From the NCBI GenBank assembly GCA_003240775.1, contig QFNI01000008.1, forward strand, positions 30,298-94,297: 64,000 nucleotides of DNA, in the 5' to 3' direction. The notes beneath the pieces are model-generated. The model was given only the letters and a program-made list of their open reading frames with translations. It did not search any database and had not been told where the DNA came from. The translations under genes and the position numbers were made by a program. Positions 33,125-41,884 of this stretch are shown in pieces. Positions within the stretch are counted from its first letter, which is position 1. The number at the start of each line of letters is the position of its first letter. This stretch comes from Mesorhizobium amorphae. GTDB lineage: Bacteria; Pseudomonadota; Alphaproteobacteria; Rhizobiales; Rhizobiaceae.

Positions 33125-36100
33125 CGGCGGAAACGCTCTTGCAGGATGAAACCTCGTCACGCTTCAGGGCGCCCCTGGCCACCACGTCGATCAGGCCCCA
33201 GGTGCCGCCGGCGTTCAGCGTGGTGGTTCCGTCGTGCCAGAGGTAGCAGCCTTCGGCCGCCTTGCGCGTGAGGGCCGCGCGCACGCCCTTGCCGGGCGCG
33301 ACCAGTGCGGCATGGGGAAAGCCGAAGCCCGAGAAGAGATCGTCGTAGTCGTTGCCGATCAGCGAGAAATTGCGCTGCCTCGCCCGGCCGCCGGGGTGGA
33401 TCACGCGCACCACGATCTCGTCGCCCGCCTCGGCGCGCAGCACCGGCATGTTGTGGGGCTTGTGGCCTGACAGCCAGAAGCGGGGCGGAAACACGAAGGC
33501 GTTCAGGTTGAACTGCGCTTCGGGCGGGTGCTGCCCCGCGGCCTCCTCGCCGCGCAGCCGGTCGAAGAACGGGTCGGAGCGGTAGTTCACGCCCTGGTCG
33601 CCGAGATCGTAGCTGTCGTCGCAGACCATGCAGTCGGCGACCAGTCGGGACGTGCCGTCATTCGAGGTCCAGCGGTTGGCTGTGTGGGCGTCGCGCAGGT
33701 TGAGGCCGTCCTGGTAGAACAGCACGAACTCGCGGATCTTGTGCTCGCGGTTCTCCATGTCCCTGGCGCGGATGTCGGCCACCCACATGCGGCCCCCGTC
33801 GCGCGGCTTGAGCGCGACGATGCCGCCTGGGAATGTGTGCCGCTCGGCTTCCGGAAGCACTGCTTCACGCGGCTCGACGATCAATCCGCCAAACAGGCCG
33901 TGCGCGCCGTGCGCGATGATGTCGCCGGTCGACTTGATGGGCAGGGTGCCGAACGCATAGGGCGTCCAGTGCACGTAGTCGTCGCCGGCAAGCCGTGCCT
34001 TGGCCTCGGCGTTCCATGCCGCAATGAGCGTGTCCGCAGCGCTTGCCGGCGTTTGCGCCCCGTTCGCCAGTTCCTGCGGCAGGGCTGTGAAGGTGTCGGT
34101 GGCGTCATCGCGGAGGCAGAGACGGAACGGGCGCCCCAGAAGCTCGACCGCCACACCCTCGTCCGTCGAGCAGAACGGGGCAGGCGCGGAGGCCGGCAGA
34201 ACCTCGTCCACCGTCAGCGTCCGTCCGTCTGCGATCGCACCCTCCGCGCGCAGCCTGTCGTCCAGCGCGATCGCGATGTCGACCGGCAGGCTGTCGATCG
34301 CCGTCTTCATGGCGGAACGCCCGGCATAGAAGGTGAGGCGCTCGATCGAATCGCCGCGGCGCTCGAAGGGCGGCCACTCGCTCGAAAACACGGGCGGGGC
34401 CTCCAGCGACACGGTGCAGCCCGAGCCCCCGGCATTGCAGCGCGCCGGCGCGAGCGTCGACGTCGTGTTCTGGCCGAAGGGCAGCGGCACCGACTGCGTG
34501 TGGTCGAGCGAGGGCAGGGGGATCGAGAGCCCGAGCCGGGCGGAGGGACGGATGTCGCTGCGCGCGCCGGTGATGAAGCTTTCCGGGCGCTGGTCGGCTT
34601 CGGCCCCGCCGGTCTCCACGGTTTCCACCTTGGACCAGGCGTTTTCCACGTTGAGCGGCGTGATCGGCGGCATCGGCGCGTCGCCGCGGTCGTCCTTCAA
34701 GCCGCCCGTCGAGCGGTATGCCGTCAGGCCGTTGATGACGTGCAGCGTCACGCAGTCGTTCGCGTTGACGCGCAGCACCAGGGGCTCGGGCCGCGCATAG
34801 CTGTCGCGCACCAGCTTCGCGATCGTGTCGAGCGGGATGCTCTGCCACGAGAAGGCGGCATCGGACGTGGTCGGATCGCTCGGATCGTAGGCCAGCGCCG
34901 CTTCCGCCTTGTCGGGCGCAAAGAGCCGCTGGGGATCGAGCAGCGCGAACATCAGCCCGTTGCGGTCCTGCAACCCCCTGCCATAGGGCGTGCCGGCCTC
35001 GCCGTCGAAGCCGCCAGGCCAGACGCGTGCGGTCTCAAGCGCGGCGATCACGGCGTGAACGCGGGGCGCGTCGGCGCGGCAGGACAGGATCTGGCGCGTC
35101 GCGCGCGCGGCGGTGCCTTCATCGGTCGGCGCGCTGTCGAGGTCGGCCAGGGCCAGCAGCCGGCCTCCCGCCTTGTCGTTGCAGGCGCTGTCGGACGGGT
35201 CGCAGCGGGAAAGATCGGGCGCCGCCTTGTCGCGGAAGATGCGCGCCAAGCCCCAGGCGCCGTTCCACAGCGCGTCCTTGCTGCCGAAATGGTAGAGGTA
35301 GTCGGTGGTCTCCTGCACGTTCGACCGCGCGCCCGGCACGAATTCGACGCCTGCCGAAGCCTGGCGGAACTGGCCCGAGAACTCGAAATGCTCGGAGATG
35401 CCGACTTCCTGCGCGGTGACGACGCCTTCCGCATTGTCGCAGCGCTCAAGCAGCGCCTCGTGGCGCTCCCAGAACGCGCGGATCGGCGAGTTGGCGGGGA
35501 AGGCCCCGGTTCCCTCTTTACGCCACAGCGCATATTCGCTCGGCCGCCCTTCCGCCGCGGCCTGTGTGGCCTGGCAGTTGATGTCGAGCGTCGCCTCGTC
35601 GCCGGGCATCAAGGCGCGCGAGGTTTCGAGTGCCCGGTGGCCCGACGCGAAGGACTGGTCGATGTTGCGCCCGAAGGTGTAGCCCTCGAGGTTGAAGGTG
35701 TGCTGCACCTCCTGCGCGCCCTGGACGAGGCGCATCACGATGCGCTCGCCGTCGTAGCCCTCCAGGATCGGCGTGACGGGATCGCCGTGGAAGGCGGACA
35801 GGAACACGTCGGCCATGTCGCCCGAGGGCCGCTGTCCGGGCGCGAGCGGGGCGTTGAGCGAAATCTGCGTGCCGATGGAGCAGCCCGCGATGGCTGCGGC
35901 TTCGCGCAGCGCCTCGACGAAGCTGTCGATCGGGCGCAGCAGGCAATCGCCCGACACGGTGCCGTCGCTGTTTTTCGTGCCGACCCGAAGCGGCAGAGGC
36001 TCGCCCCGATAGTTCACGAGATAGGGGTCGTGGTGGTCGACGGAGATCGCCTCGGGCCGCTGTGGCGGCGCCACGGGCTTGGCCAGGCGGTCGCCCTGCG

Positions 36101-38219
36101 GGTTGCCCGCCGCGCGCTTGCGGTATTCGATGCTCCGGTCGATGAGTTCCGCGACCTCCGCTTCCGACAGGATGCCCGGCAGCGTGAAGCCGCGCTTCAG
36201 GCCTCCGGGCTTGCCGGCCGCAGCCCAGGCGGGCGGGATGTCCTCGCCGCCATGCCACGGGCTGCCCGCGATCGACATGTCCTGCGCCATGGCCGAGCCG
36301 CAGGCCGATTTCAGCTCGGTGGGGTCGTTGCGATGGCGCGCTTCGCAGGCGAGGGCCTGCAGGCCGCGCGGGCTGCCGTCCTGCGCCTGGCGGAATGCCG
36401 CCTCGCTCTCGTGGTCGCGCGGGTCGTAGAGCGTCGCGAAGTCTGCGATGGCCAGGGCGTATTCGCGATAGTCGGGATGGGTGGGGTCGATGGCGCGGGG
36501 GCTGCCGATCTCCTTGGCATCCACGTCGATGATCTTGCGGGCGCCGGTCCAGCCGGCCGTGCCCTGGGCGAGCGAGAAATCGCCGGGCTTGCGCGCCGGT
36601 TGGCACTCTGCGGCATTCGGCGCTCCCCCCGGCGCGGTCGGCTCGCAGACGCGTGCGGAGCGCGGCTCGATCAGAAGCGCGGAATAGAAGCCGTGCTGCT
36701 GGATCGAGGAAGGGCCGAAATGGTCGTGCGTGAACACCGTGCGCAGCGTGCGGTCCGATGTCTGCCCGTCCTCGGCCGTGCCGAGGCTCGGCCCGTAGCG
36801 CGGCGACAGGATGGGATCGGCGAACCAGCGCTGCACGGTGGTCTGGAAATGGGGCCGCGCGGAAGCGAGGCTCTGCCGCCACCAGCTGTGGCTCGTGGTG
36901 ATCGCGCTCTCGCAGAAGCCATCGGGCATCCGCACGGAAAGCTCCCCCGCCGGCCTGTTCGCCTTGATGCGCTGGCCGAGCGCGCCTTCGTCTTCTTCCG
37001 CGAGGAAGCGGCGATAGGCGCAGATGCGGGCTGCGATCTCGTCGGCGGCGAAGGTGCCGTCCTCGTAGTTCCAGCCATTGCCGGAGCCGTCTGAGGAGGT
37101 GACGTCGAACTTCACGAGATGGATGTGCTGGCCGATCGTGTCGGTGGGCGTGCGAACCTGGAAATCGTCGCGTTCGAGGTCCTTGGGCAGTTCGTTGGTG
37201 TGGCGGAACTCGATGCATTCGCCCGACAGGGCGCGGAAGAAGAAGGGCTCCTCCGTGCCGCTCACCAGTGGCGAGACCGGCAGGCCGTCGCCTGTCCGGT
37301 TGTCCTTGAAGCGGGCGGAATCCTTGCTCAGCACGTTGATGCGCGCCTGCGGGTCGTGCCAGCCCGCGCGGTTGGTCACCATGTCGAGCTGAACGGCGGA
37401 TGCCTCGTAGCGGCGGAAGCCGATGAGTGCCGGGTCGGCGAAATAGGGGTCCTGCGGCCTGAACAACGGGTCGTTGCCCCCAAGCGGCGAGGGCTGCGCG
37501 GCTTTCGACACGCCGCAAGGGTCCGCGAAAGGCGCGCCAGGCTTGGGCAGCGAGCCGTTCACATGGAAGACCGCCGGTCCTGCGGTCGTGCCGCCATTGG
37601 CGGCCGGGGACGCCACCGTGGGATAGCCGCCCGCCGCCGCATCGAAGGAAACGGCTTTGCCCGACACGTCGCGCACGGAAACGCCCGCGCCGTCGTGATG
37701 GAACGCCATCGCGGCCTTTTCGGCGTCGGTGCCGTCATAGGGCAGGAGTTCCAGGTCGGCCTTTTCGAGGTGGCCCGCAAAGTTTCCCAGGGCCAGCATC
37801 TTGGCGAGGATCTGGGCGCTGGAGGCGCGCCGCTCCTCCGAGCCCCGTACGCCCACGGGCGTGTCGGCGATGTCGAGCTTGCGTTCCGCCCGGTCCTTGA
37901 GCACGTGCCGAGGCAATCCACCATCCAGGAACTCGCCGCTGCCCGAGGTGTCCTGGGCGAGGTCGAGCGGCGCTTGCGGCGCCCGGTGGCCGGGCTTGCC
38001 GGCGATGTAGAACGGATAGCCCGGCATCGCTTCAAGGGCCTTGCCGTCCGCGCTGTAGGTCGGGATCGGGGGCAGGGGAGCGTCCGGCAGGGGAACGATG
38101 GCGGGGATCGGCGTTCCGTCCGCGCTGGGGAGGAGAACCTTTCCATCCTCGTCCAAGCGCCCGGAAACCGAAAGAAAGGCACCAGTCGCCGGGTCGAAGC
38201 TGCCGGAGCGCCGCGCCAC
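33102..38219 (-). CDS. C-terminal part of giant MnxG-like multicopper oxidase (downstream of amber codon)
   Basis: This open stretch of about 1,705 codons is in the same frame as the upstream gene and separated from it only by a TAG at 38292-38294. The frame is open through the 24 codons between. It has no signal peptide, ATG or good ribosome site; the first usable start is an internal GTG at 38219. His-rich copper-type segments include QHIHLVKFDV (about 37,100-37,130), THDHFGPSSIQQHG (about 36,690-36,740), VQHTFNLEGY, AHGAHGLFGG and CYLWHDGTTT near the end. The layout is that of very large, Mn-oxidase-like multicopper oxidases. It is probably the rest of one 2.3-kilo-residue protein. Confidence 0.75.
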   Translation of the reverse strand: MARRSGSFDPATGAFLSVSGRLDEDGKVLLPSADGTPIPAIVPLPDAPLPPIPTYSADGKALEAMPGYPFYIAGKPGHRAPQAPLDLAQDTSGSGEFLDGGLPRHVLKDRAERKLDIADTPVGVRGSEERRASSAQILAKMLALGNFAGHLEKADLELLPYDGTDAEKAAMAFHHDGAGVSVRDVSGKAVSFDAAAGGYPTVASPAANGGTTAGPAVFHVNGSLPKPGAPFADPCGVSKAAQPSPLGGNDPLFRPQDPYFADPALIGFRRYEASAVQLDMVTNRAGWHDPQARINVLSKDSARFKDNRTGDGLPVSPLVSGTEEPFFFRALSGECIEFRHTNELPKDLERDDFQVRTPTDTIGQHIHLVKFDVTSSDGSGNGWNYEDGTFAADEIAARICAYRRFLAEEDEGALGQRIKANRPAGELSVRMPDGFCESAITTSHSWWRQSLASARPHFQTTVQRWFADPILSPRYGPSLGTAEDGQTSDRTLRTVFTHDHFGPSSIQQHGFYSALLIEPRSARVCEPTAPGGAPNAAECQPARKPGDFSLAQGTAGWTGARKIIDVDAKEIGSPRAIDPTHPDYREYALAIADFATLYDPRDHESEAAFRQAQDGSPRGLQALACEARHRNDPTELKSACGSAMAQDMSIAGSPWHGGEDIPPAWAAAGKPGGLKRGFTLPGILSEAEVAELIDRSIEYRKRAAGNPQGDRLAKPVAPPQRPEAISVDHHDPYLVNYRGEPLPLRVGTKNSDGTVSGDCLLRPIDSFVEALREAAAIAGCSIGTQISLNAPLAPGQRPSGDMADVFLSAFHGDPVTPILEGYDGERIVMRLVQGAQEVQHTFNLEGYTFGRNIDQSFASGHRALETSRALMPGDEATLDINCQATQAAAEGRPSEYALWRKEGTGAFPANSPIRAFWERHEALLERCDNAEGVVTAQEVGISEHFEFSGQFRQASAGVEFVPGARSNVQETTDYLYHFGSKDALWNGAWGLARIFRDKAAPDLSRCDPSDSACNDKAGGRLLALADLDSAPTDEGTAARATRQILSCRADAPRVHAVIAALETARVWPGGFDGEAGTPYGRGLQDRNGLMFALLDPQRLFAPDKAEAALAYDPSDPTTSDAAFSWQSIPLDTIAKLVRDSYARPEPLVLRVNANDCVTLHVINGLTAYRSTGGLKDDRGDAPMPPITPLNVENAWSKVETVETGGAEADQRPESFITGARSDIRPSARLGLSIPLPSLDHTQSVPLPFGQNTTSTLAPARCNAGGSGCTVSLEAPPVFSSEWPPFERRGDSIERLTFYAGRSAMKTAIDSLPVDIAIALDDRLRAEGAIADGRTLTVDEVLPASAPAPFCSTDEGVAVELLGRPFRLCLRDDATDTFTALPQELANGAQTPASAADTLIAAWNAEAKARLAGDDYVHWTPYAFGTLPIKSTGDIIAHGAHGLFGGLIVEPREAVLPEAERHTFPGGIVALKPRDGGRMWVADIRARDMENREHKIREFVLFYQDGLNLRDAHTANRWTSNDGTSRLVADCMVCDDSYDLGDQGVNYRSDPFFDRLRGEEAAGQHPPEAQFNLNAFVFPPRFWLSGHKPHNMPVLRAEAGDEIVVRVIHPGGRARQRNFSLIGNDYDDLFSGFGFPHAALVAPGKGVRAALTRKAAEGCYLWHDGTTTLNAGGTWGLIDVVARGALKRDEVSSCKSVSADVAKPGK

Positions 38220-38291
38220 GTCGCCTGCCGCACGCTCGATGAGCGAGAGGCCCGGCTTCTTCTCGCCGTCGGGCAGCTTGCGCGTGCCGTC

Positions 38292-38294
38292 CTA
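38292..38294 (-). other. In-frame TAG codon splitting the giant oxidase gene
   Basis: The single amber codon lies between Val-His-Asp-Val-Leu and Asp-Gly-Thr-Arg-Lys. Reading frames on both sides are identical and coding in character continues unbroken. One base change from GAG, CAG, AAG, TGG, TCG, TTG or TAC/TAT would restore a 2,313-codon gene. It may be a nonsense mutation, a sequencing error or a readthrough site. Confidence 0.85.
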
Positions 38295-40043
38295 CAGCAC
38301 GTCGTGGACACGCCAGAGTTCCCACATGCCTTGTGCGAAGTGGGGGTAGAGATGGCAGTGGAAGATGGAATCACCCACCGTGCGGTTGCGGTTGCCCGAG
38401 CCGAGCGTCTCCTCCCCGCCTTTCAGCCCCCCGCCATAGATGTTGTAGGTGAAGCCCTGCTGCGGCGAGACGGTCTGCGAATCCAGATAGCTGCCGCGGT
38501 TGGGGTCGTTGCCCGCGAACCACTGGTGGGCATGAAGGTGGAAGACGTGCGTTTCCTTCGGCCCGGCGTGGAAGTTGCGGAAGACGATGCGGTCGTTGAG
38601 ATAGGAGTGGTGGACGTTGGAGGGATCGTCGGGGAACTGCTCGAGCAGGGCCGGGTCCCCATTGGCCCAGGATTGCAGGAAGAACTCCTCGTAGAGACAT
38701 TCCGCGCAGTCGTTGGCCGGGCCGATCTTCTTGCGGTTGGCGAGAAGCATGGTGCCCATCCCGCTCGACCCGTAATTGATGGCGAAGCCGTCGCGCACGC
38801 CCGCCAGCTGCCCGAACCGGGCGAGTTCCTCGAAGTTCTTCGTGAAGAAGGTCTTGAGCTCGTCGTGGAAGAACACGGAGAACTCGCGGAACTTGACCTC
38901 GCCCAGCGTCGTGCCCGGCCGGTCGGGGTCCGGGAGGCCGGCTGGCCGGTAGACGATGGCGTTCAGGTCGGCATGGATGATCTCTTCCGCGCCCGGCTGC
39001 CGCTCCTTCGTCATGCGCAATTCGGGAATGCCCGGCGCAGCAGAGGCGTGGCCGCGGTCGTAGTCCAGGCGGCACAAGCGGGCATGGCGGGGCAGGGCGC
39101 CATCCGGCTCGCAGCCCTCCCCGGATCGCTTCCAAACCTCATCGAGCGCCCTGCGGCTCACCTGGCTGCGATACCAGGCGGTCGCCTTCTGCTCCACCAC
39201 CACCGCGCCGAACAGGCCGTGGGTGATCGAGCCGCCGTCGCCTTCGCCGCCGGCGGGCGCGGCCTTGCTCGACAGGAAATAGGTGCCTTCACGGTCGATC
39301 TCGAAGAAGCAGTTGACAATCTCGCCGGGCGCGAACGCGCGCAGGCCCAGGCAGGCCTCGTCGCGGGTGCCGCCGGGCCCAGCTATCGCGGTCATGCCCT
39401 GGATCGCGACCGAGAGCCCCCGCGTGCTCGGCCAGTCGAGCGACGGGCCGCGAGGGCCCTCGTCCTTCTGGCTCCCGCTTCCGCAGGCGACCTCGCCGAC
39501 CGCCGCTTCGTCCGCGGTTCCTTCCGACACCGCGGCGCGGATCGCGCGCTTCGCCTCCGAGGCAGCCAGCGTTCCCCAGCAGAAGTCGCGACTGAAGTCG
39601 GGGCCGAAGGGGGCGAGGAAGTTCGTGACCCGCAGGTGCAGCACGTCGCCGACATTGGCGCGCAGAACCAGGGGCCGCGCCCGCTTGCAGTCCTTGAGGC
39701 GCACCTTGCCCGCCTCGAGCGGGCCCTTGCCCTCTTCCGACCCCGTGACGGTGTCGCACTCGTCCGCCGTGATCAGGGCGGCATTCGTTTCGCTGGAGGA
39801 CAGATCGCGCCGCAGCGCGAAGATCATCCCGAACGGGTTGAACGACCCGAAGCGGTTGTAGACGAGCATGTGGTCGAGCGCCGCCACATCGGCGCAGACC
39901 ACGCGGCGCGGCTGGCCGTCCGCGGAGACGAAAGGCGCGCAGCTGATGGGGTCACGGCCCCGTTCGATATCCGGGGCAGCCGCCTGCGCGGCGGTCGTGC
40001 CTGCGAGGCAGGCGAGAGCCAAGGCTGCTTTTCGTGCCCACAT
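38292..40043 (-). CDS. N-terminal part of giant MnxG-like multicopper oxidase
   Basis: The 583-residue portion has a signal peptide (ALALACLAGTTAAQA) and the ALDHMLVYNRFGSFNPFGMIFALRRD-like start region seen in MnxG-type large multicopper oxidases. Near its end are two classic copper-ligand motifs: HVFHLHAHQW (His499, His502, His504) and HCHLYPHFAQGM (His562, Cys563, His564, His568, Met573), which build the trinuclear and type-1 sites. GAGG precedes the ATG at 40043. The TAG stops the frame just after the type-1 site. If terminated here, the product would still hold two of the canonical four copper motifs. First gene of the copper/heme operon. Confidence 0.85.
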   Translation of the reverse strand: MWARKAALALACLAGTTAAQAAAPDIERGRDPISCAPFVSADGQPRRVVCADVAALDHMLVYNRFGSFNPFGMIFALRRDLSSSETNAALITADECDTVTGSEEGKGPLEAGKVRLKDCKRARPLVLRANVGDVLHLRVTNFLAPFGPDFSRDFCWGTLAASEAKRAIRAAVSEGTADEAAVGEVACGSGSQKDEGPRGPSLDWPSTRGLSVAIQGMTAIAGPGGTRDEACLGLRAFAPGEIVNCFFEIDREGTYFLSSKAAPAGGEGDGGSITHGLFGAVVVEQKATAWYRSQVSRRALDEVWKRSGEGCEPDGALPRHARLCRLDYDRGHASAAPGIPELRMTKERQPGAEEIIHADLNAIVYRPAGLPDPDRPGTTLGEVKFREFSVFFHDELKTFFTKNFEELARFGQLAGVRDGFAINYGSSGMGTMLLANRKKIGPANDCAECLYEEFFLQSWANGDPALLEQFPDDPSNVHHSYLNDRIVFRNFHAGPKETHVFHLHAHQWFAGNDPNRGSYLDSQTVSPQQGFTYNIYGGGLKGGEETLGSGNRNRTVGDSIFHCHLYPHFAQGMWELWRVHDVL

Positions 40044-40174
40044 GACAACCTCACTTGCGCGAGAGTGCAATCGATCACTGCGGCTTGAACCTTCCCTATG
40101 GTAATGTCAGGCTTGCCGTAGCGTCAATGGCGCAGAACTTCTCGGATCACCGAGTGATCGAAGGGGGCGGATCG

Positions 40175-41209
40175 ATGTCGAAGAAGGTAAACAAGAAATT
40201 AACCTCCAAGCCCGAAAGTAAGTCCAGGCGGAAAACCAAGAAAATCCGCAAGCAGAAGCCGAAGTCCTCCCCCGCCGAGGTGGGTGCGCAACTTCACCAC
40301 GACCCCCTTCTTCCGCTTCTCATGCCCGGAGAAATCCTCGCCACGGCGTTGCCCCTGGAGCGGTTTCCCGTGGTCGATGTCGGCTTGACGAGCTTCGCCG
40401 CCGTGCCGCCCCTCGACACGCTCGATCCCGCGATGGTTCCGGCAGCCCTCGCCCATATCGCAACGGCCGCCGCTGCCGTGGGCCGCATCGAGGCCTTCAA
40501 CGCATCCACGAAATATTACGGCACGGGCTTCGTGGTCGGCCCCGACCTCGTCGCCACGAACTGCCACGTGGCCAAGGTGATCGCGACCGGGGACGGCGTT
40601 TCCGGGCTCGCTCTCAAGGGGCGGCCCTGCATCAATTTCCGCGCCCGCCCGAGCGACCCCGCCCGGCGCTGCCGCATCGTCCGGCCCCTTTTGATCCACC
40701 CCTACTGGGATTTCGCGCTGTTCGAGACCGAGCCCCTGCCTGCCGGCGTTGCAGCCCTCACGCTGGCCACGACCTCCGCGGAATCGGCTGCCGGACGGCC
40801 CGTCGTGGTGATCGGCTATCCCGACGACCCCGGACAGGACGTGCCGGATCTCGTGAAGCAGGAGGTGTTCGGCGGGGTGTTCGGGGTGAAGCGGGTGCAG
40901 CCGGGCCTGTTGCGCGCGCTGGCGCCGCGCAGCGACAATCGCGGCATCACCACATCCACGCTCGAACATTCCGCCTCGACATCGGTGGGGAATTCCGGAT
41001 CGCCCGTTCTCGACCTCGAAAGCGGTCTCGTGGTGGGCATCCATTTCGGCGGCGAGCAGGATTCGACGAACTGGTCGATCCCGGCCTGCGATCTCTGCCG
41101 GGACGCGCATCTGGCGTCGATCCCCGGCATCGTCTTCGACGCTTCGCCCGTTCACGACCCTGCAGGCCCCTGGGTCGCGTTCTGGAACGCGCTGGGTGGG
41201 TCCGGCTGA
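40175..41209 (+). CDS. Trypsin-like serine protease with basic N-terminal tail
   Basis: The 344-residue protein has a chymotrypsin-fold domain with the complete triad: His131 (VATNCHVAKV), Asp179 (HPYWDFALF) and Ser274 (SVGNSGSPV). Before it, residues 2-30 are about half Lys/Arg, with no hydrophobic signal peptide, so a cytosolic location or nucleic-acid/membrane contact is likely. No PDZ domain follows. AAGGGGG precedes the ATG at 40175. It is divergent from the giant oxidase gene with a 131-bp gap. Target and role are unknown. Confidence 0.88.
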   Translation: MSKKVNKKLTSKPESKSRRKTKKIRKQKPKSSPAEVGAQLHHDPLLPLLMPGEILATALPLERFPVVDVGLTSFAAVPPLDTLDPAMVPAALAHIATAAAAVGRIEAFNASTKYYGTGFVVGPDLVATNCHVAKVIATGDGVSGLALKGRPCINFRARPSDPARRCRIVRPLLIHPYWDFALFETEPLPAGVAALTLATTSAESAAGRPVVVIGYPDDPGQDVPDLVKQEVFGGVFGVKRVQPGLLRALAPRSDNRGITTSTLEHSASTSVGNSGSPVLDLESGLVVGIHFGGEQDSTNWSIPACDLCRDAHLASIPGIVFDASPVHDPAGPWVAFWNALGGSG

Positions 41210-41230
41210 TCCTCAGTCGAGAAGCCGGTA

Positions 41231-41884
41231 TCAGGCGCTGACCCGCTCCAATCGACGCGGCAGCTCGCGCATGTGGGCCACGATGTCGAAGGCCCCGGCC
41301 AGCCGGAGGTTCTCGCCGTGGCCGGGATAGGTGTGGAGGCCGCCGGTGAAGCCCAGAACGCGCATGCCGGCGGCGAGTGCCGCGGTGACACCCGCGACGC
41401 TGTCTTCCACCACCACGCATTCGCCGGGCGAAACGCCGCACTCGCTCGCCGCGAAGAGGAACACGTCGGGCGCGGGCTTGCCGCGGGCGACCTGGCTCGC
41501 GGAGAAGACCGCTGGGTCGAAGACGTCCAAGAGCCCGCAGCGCTCGAGCGACCTGCGCAGCTTGGGCAGCGCCGAGGACGAGGCGACGGCCTTCGGGCCG
41601 GGGATCAGCCTCAGCGCATCGGCAACGCCCGCCACGGGCTGGAGATCGGTCTCGATGCGCTCCAGCAGCAGGGCGTCCGCCCTGTCGATCAGCCCGAGCG
41701 GCCAGGGCGCGCCGCGCTTCTGGGCGATCGCCTCCCAGATGGCGGGCTTGGGCTGGCCGATATAGGAGCGGATGAGGTCGGCTTTCGTGATGGGAAAGCC
41801 GGCTTCCGTCATCAGTTCGGCGTCGATGGCGTTCGAGATGATCTCGCTGTCCACCAGAACGCCGTCGCAATCGAAGATGATCAT
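41231..41884 (-). CDS. HAD-superfamily sugar-phosphate phosphatase-like protein
   Basis: The 217-residue protein has HAD motif I DCDGVLVDSE at the N-terminus, motif II in ASSSALPKL, motif III Lys in ARGKPAPD and motif IV VVVEDSVAG. The cap between motifs I and II is helical, as in beta-phosphoglucomutase and 2-deoxyglucose-6-phosphate phosphatases. The ATG overlaps the aldehyde dehydrogenase stop as ATGA. As last gene of the DeoC/FGGY operon it likely hydrolyses or isomerises a sugar phosphate. Confidence 0.92.
   Translation of the reverse strand: MIIFDCDGVLVDSEIISNAIDAELMTEAGFPITKADLIRSYIGQPKPAIWEAIAQKRGAPWPLGLIDRADALLLERIETDLQPVAGVADALRLIPGPKAVASSSALPKLRRSLERCGLLDVFDPAVFSASQVARGKPAPDVFLFAASECGVSPGECVVVEDSVAGVTAALAAGMRVLGFTGGLHTYPGHGENLRLAGAFDIVAHMRELPRRLERVSA

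Noticed and set aside
33528..37094. Plus-strand open frame of 1,188 codons opposite the giant oxidase
   Set aside because: It is an antisense shadow in high-G+C DNA: Arg/Ala/Gly/His-rich, no domain, no ribosome site, and opposite a gene with clear motifs and signal-bearing partner. The same applies to 37119-40088.
38292..38294. Amber codon as pyrrolysine
   Set aside because: No pyl genes are in the window, pyrrolysine is rare in alphaproteobacteria, and no mttB-type context exists. A nonsense change or sequencing error is simpler.
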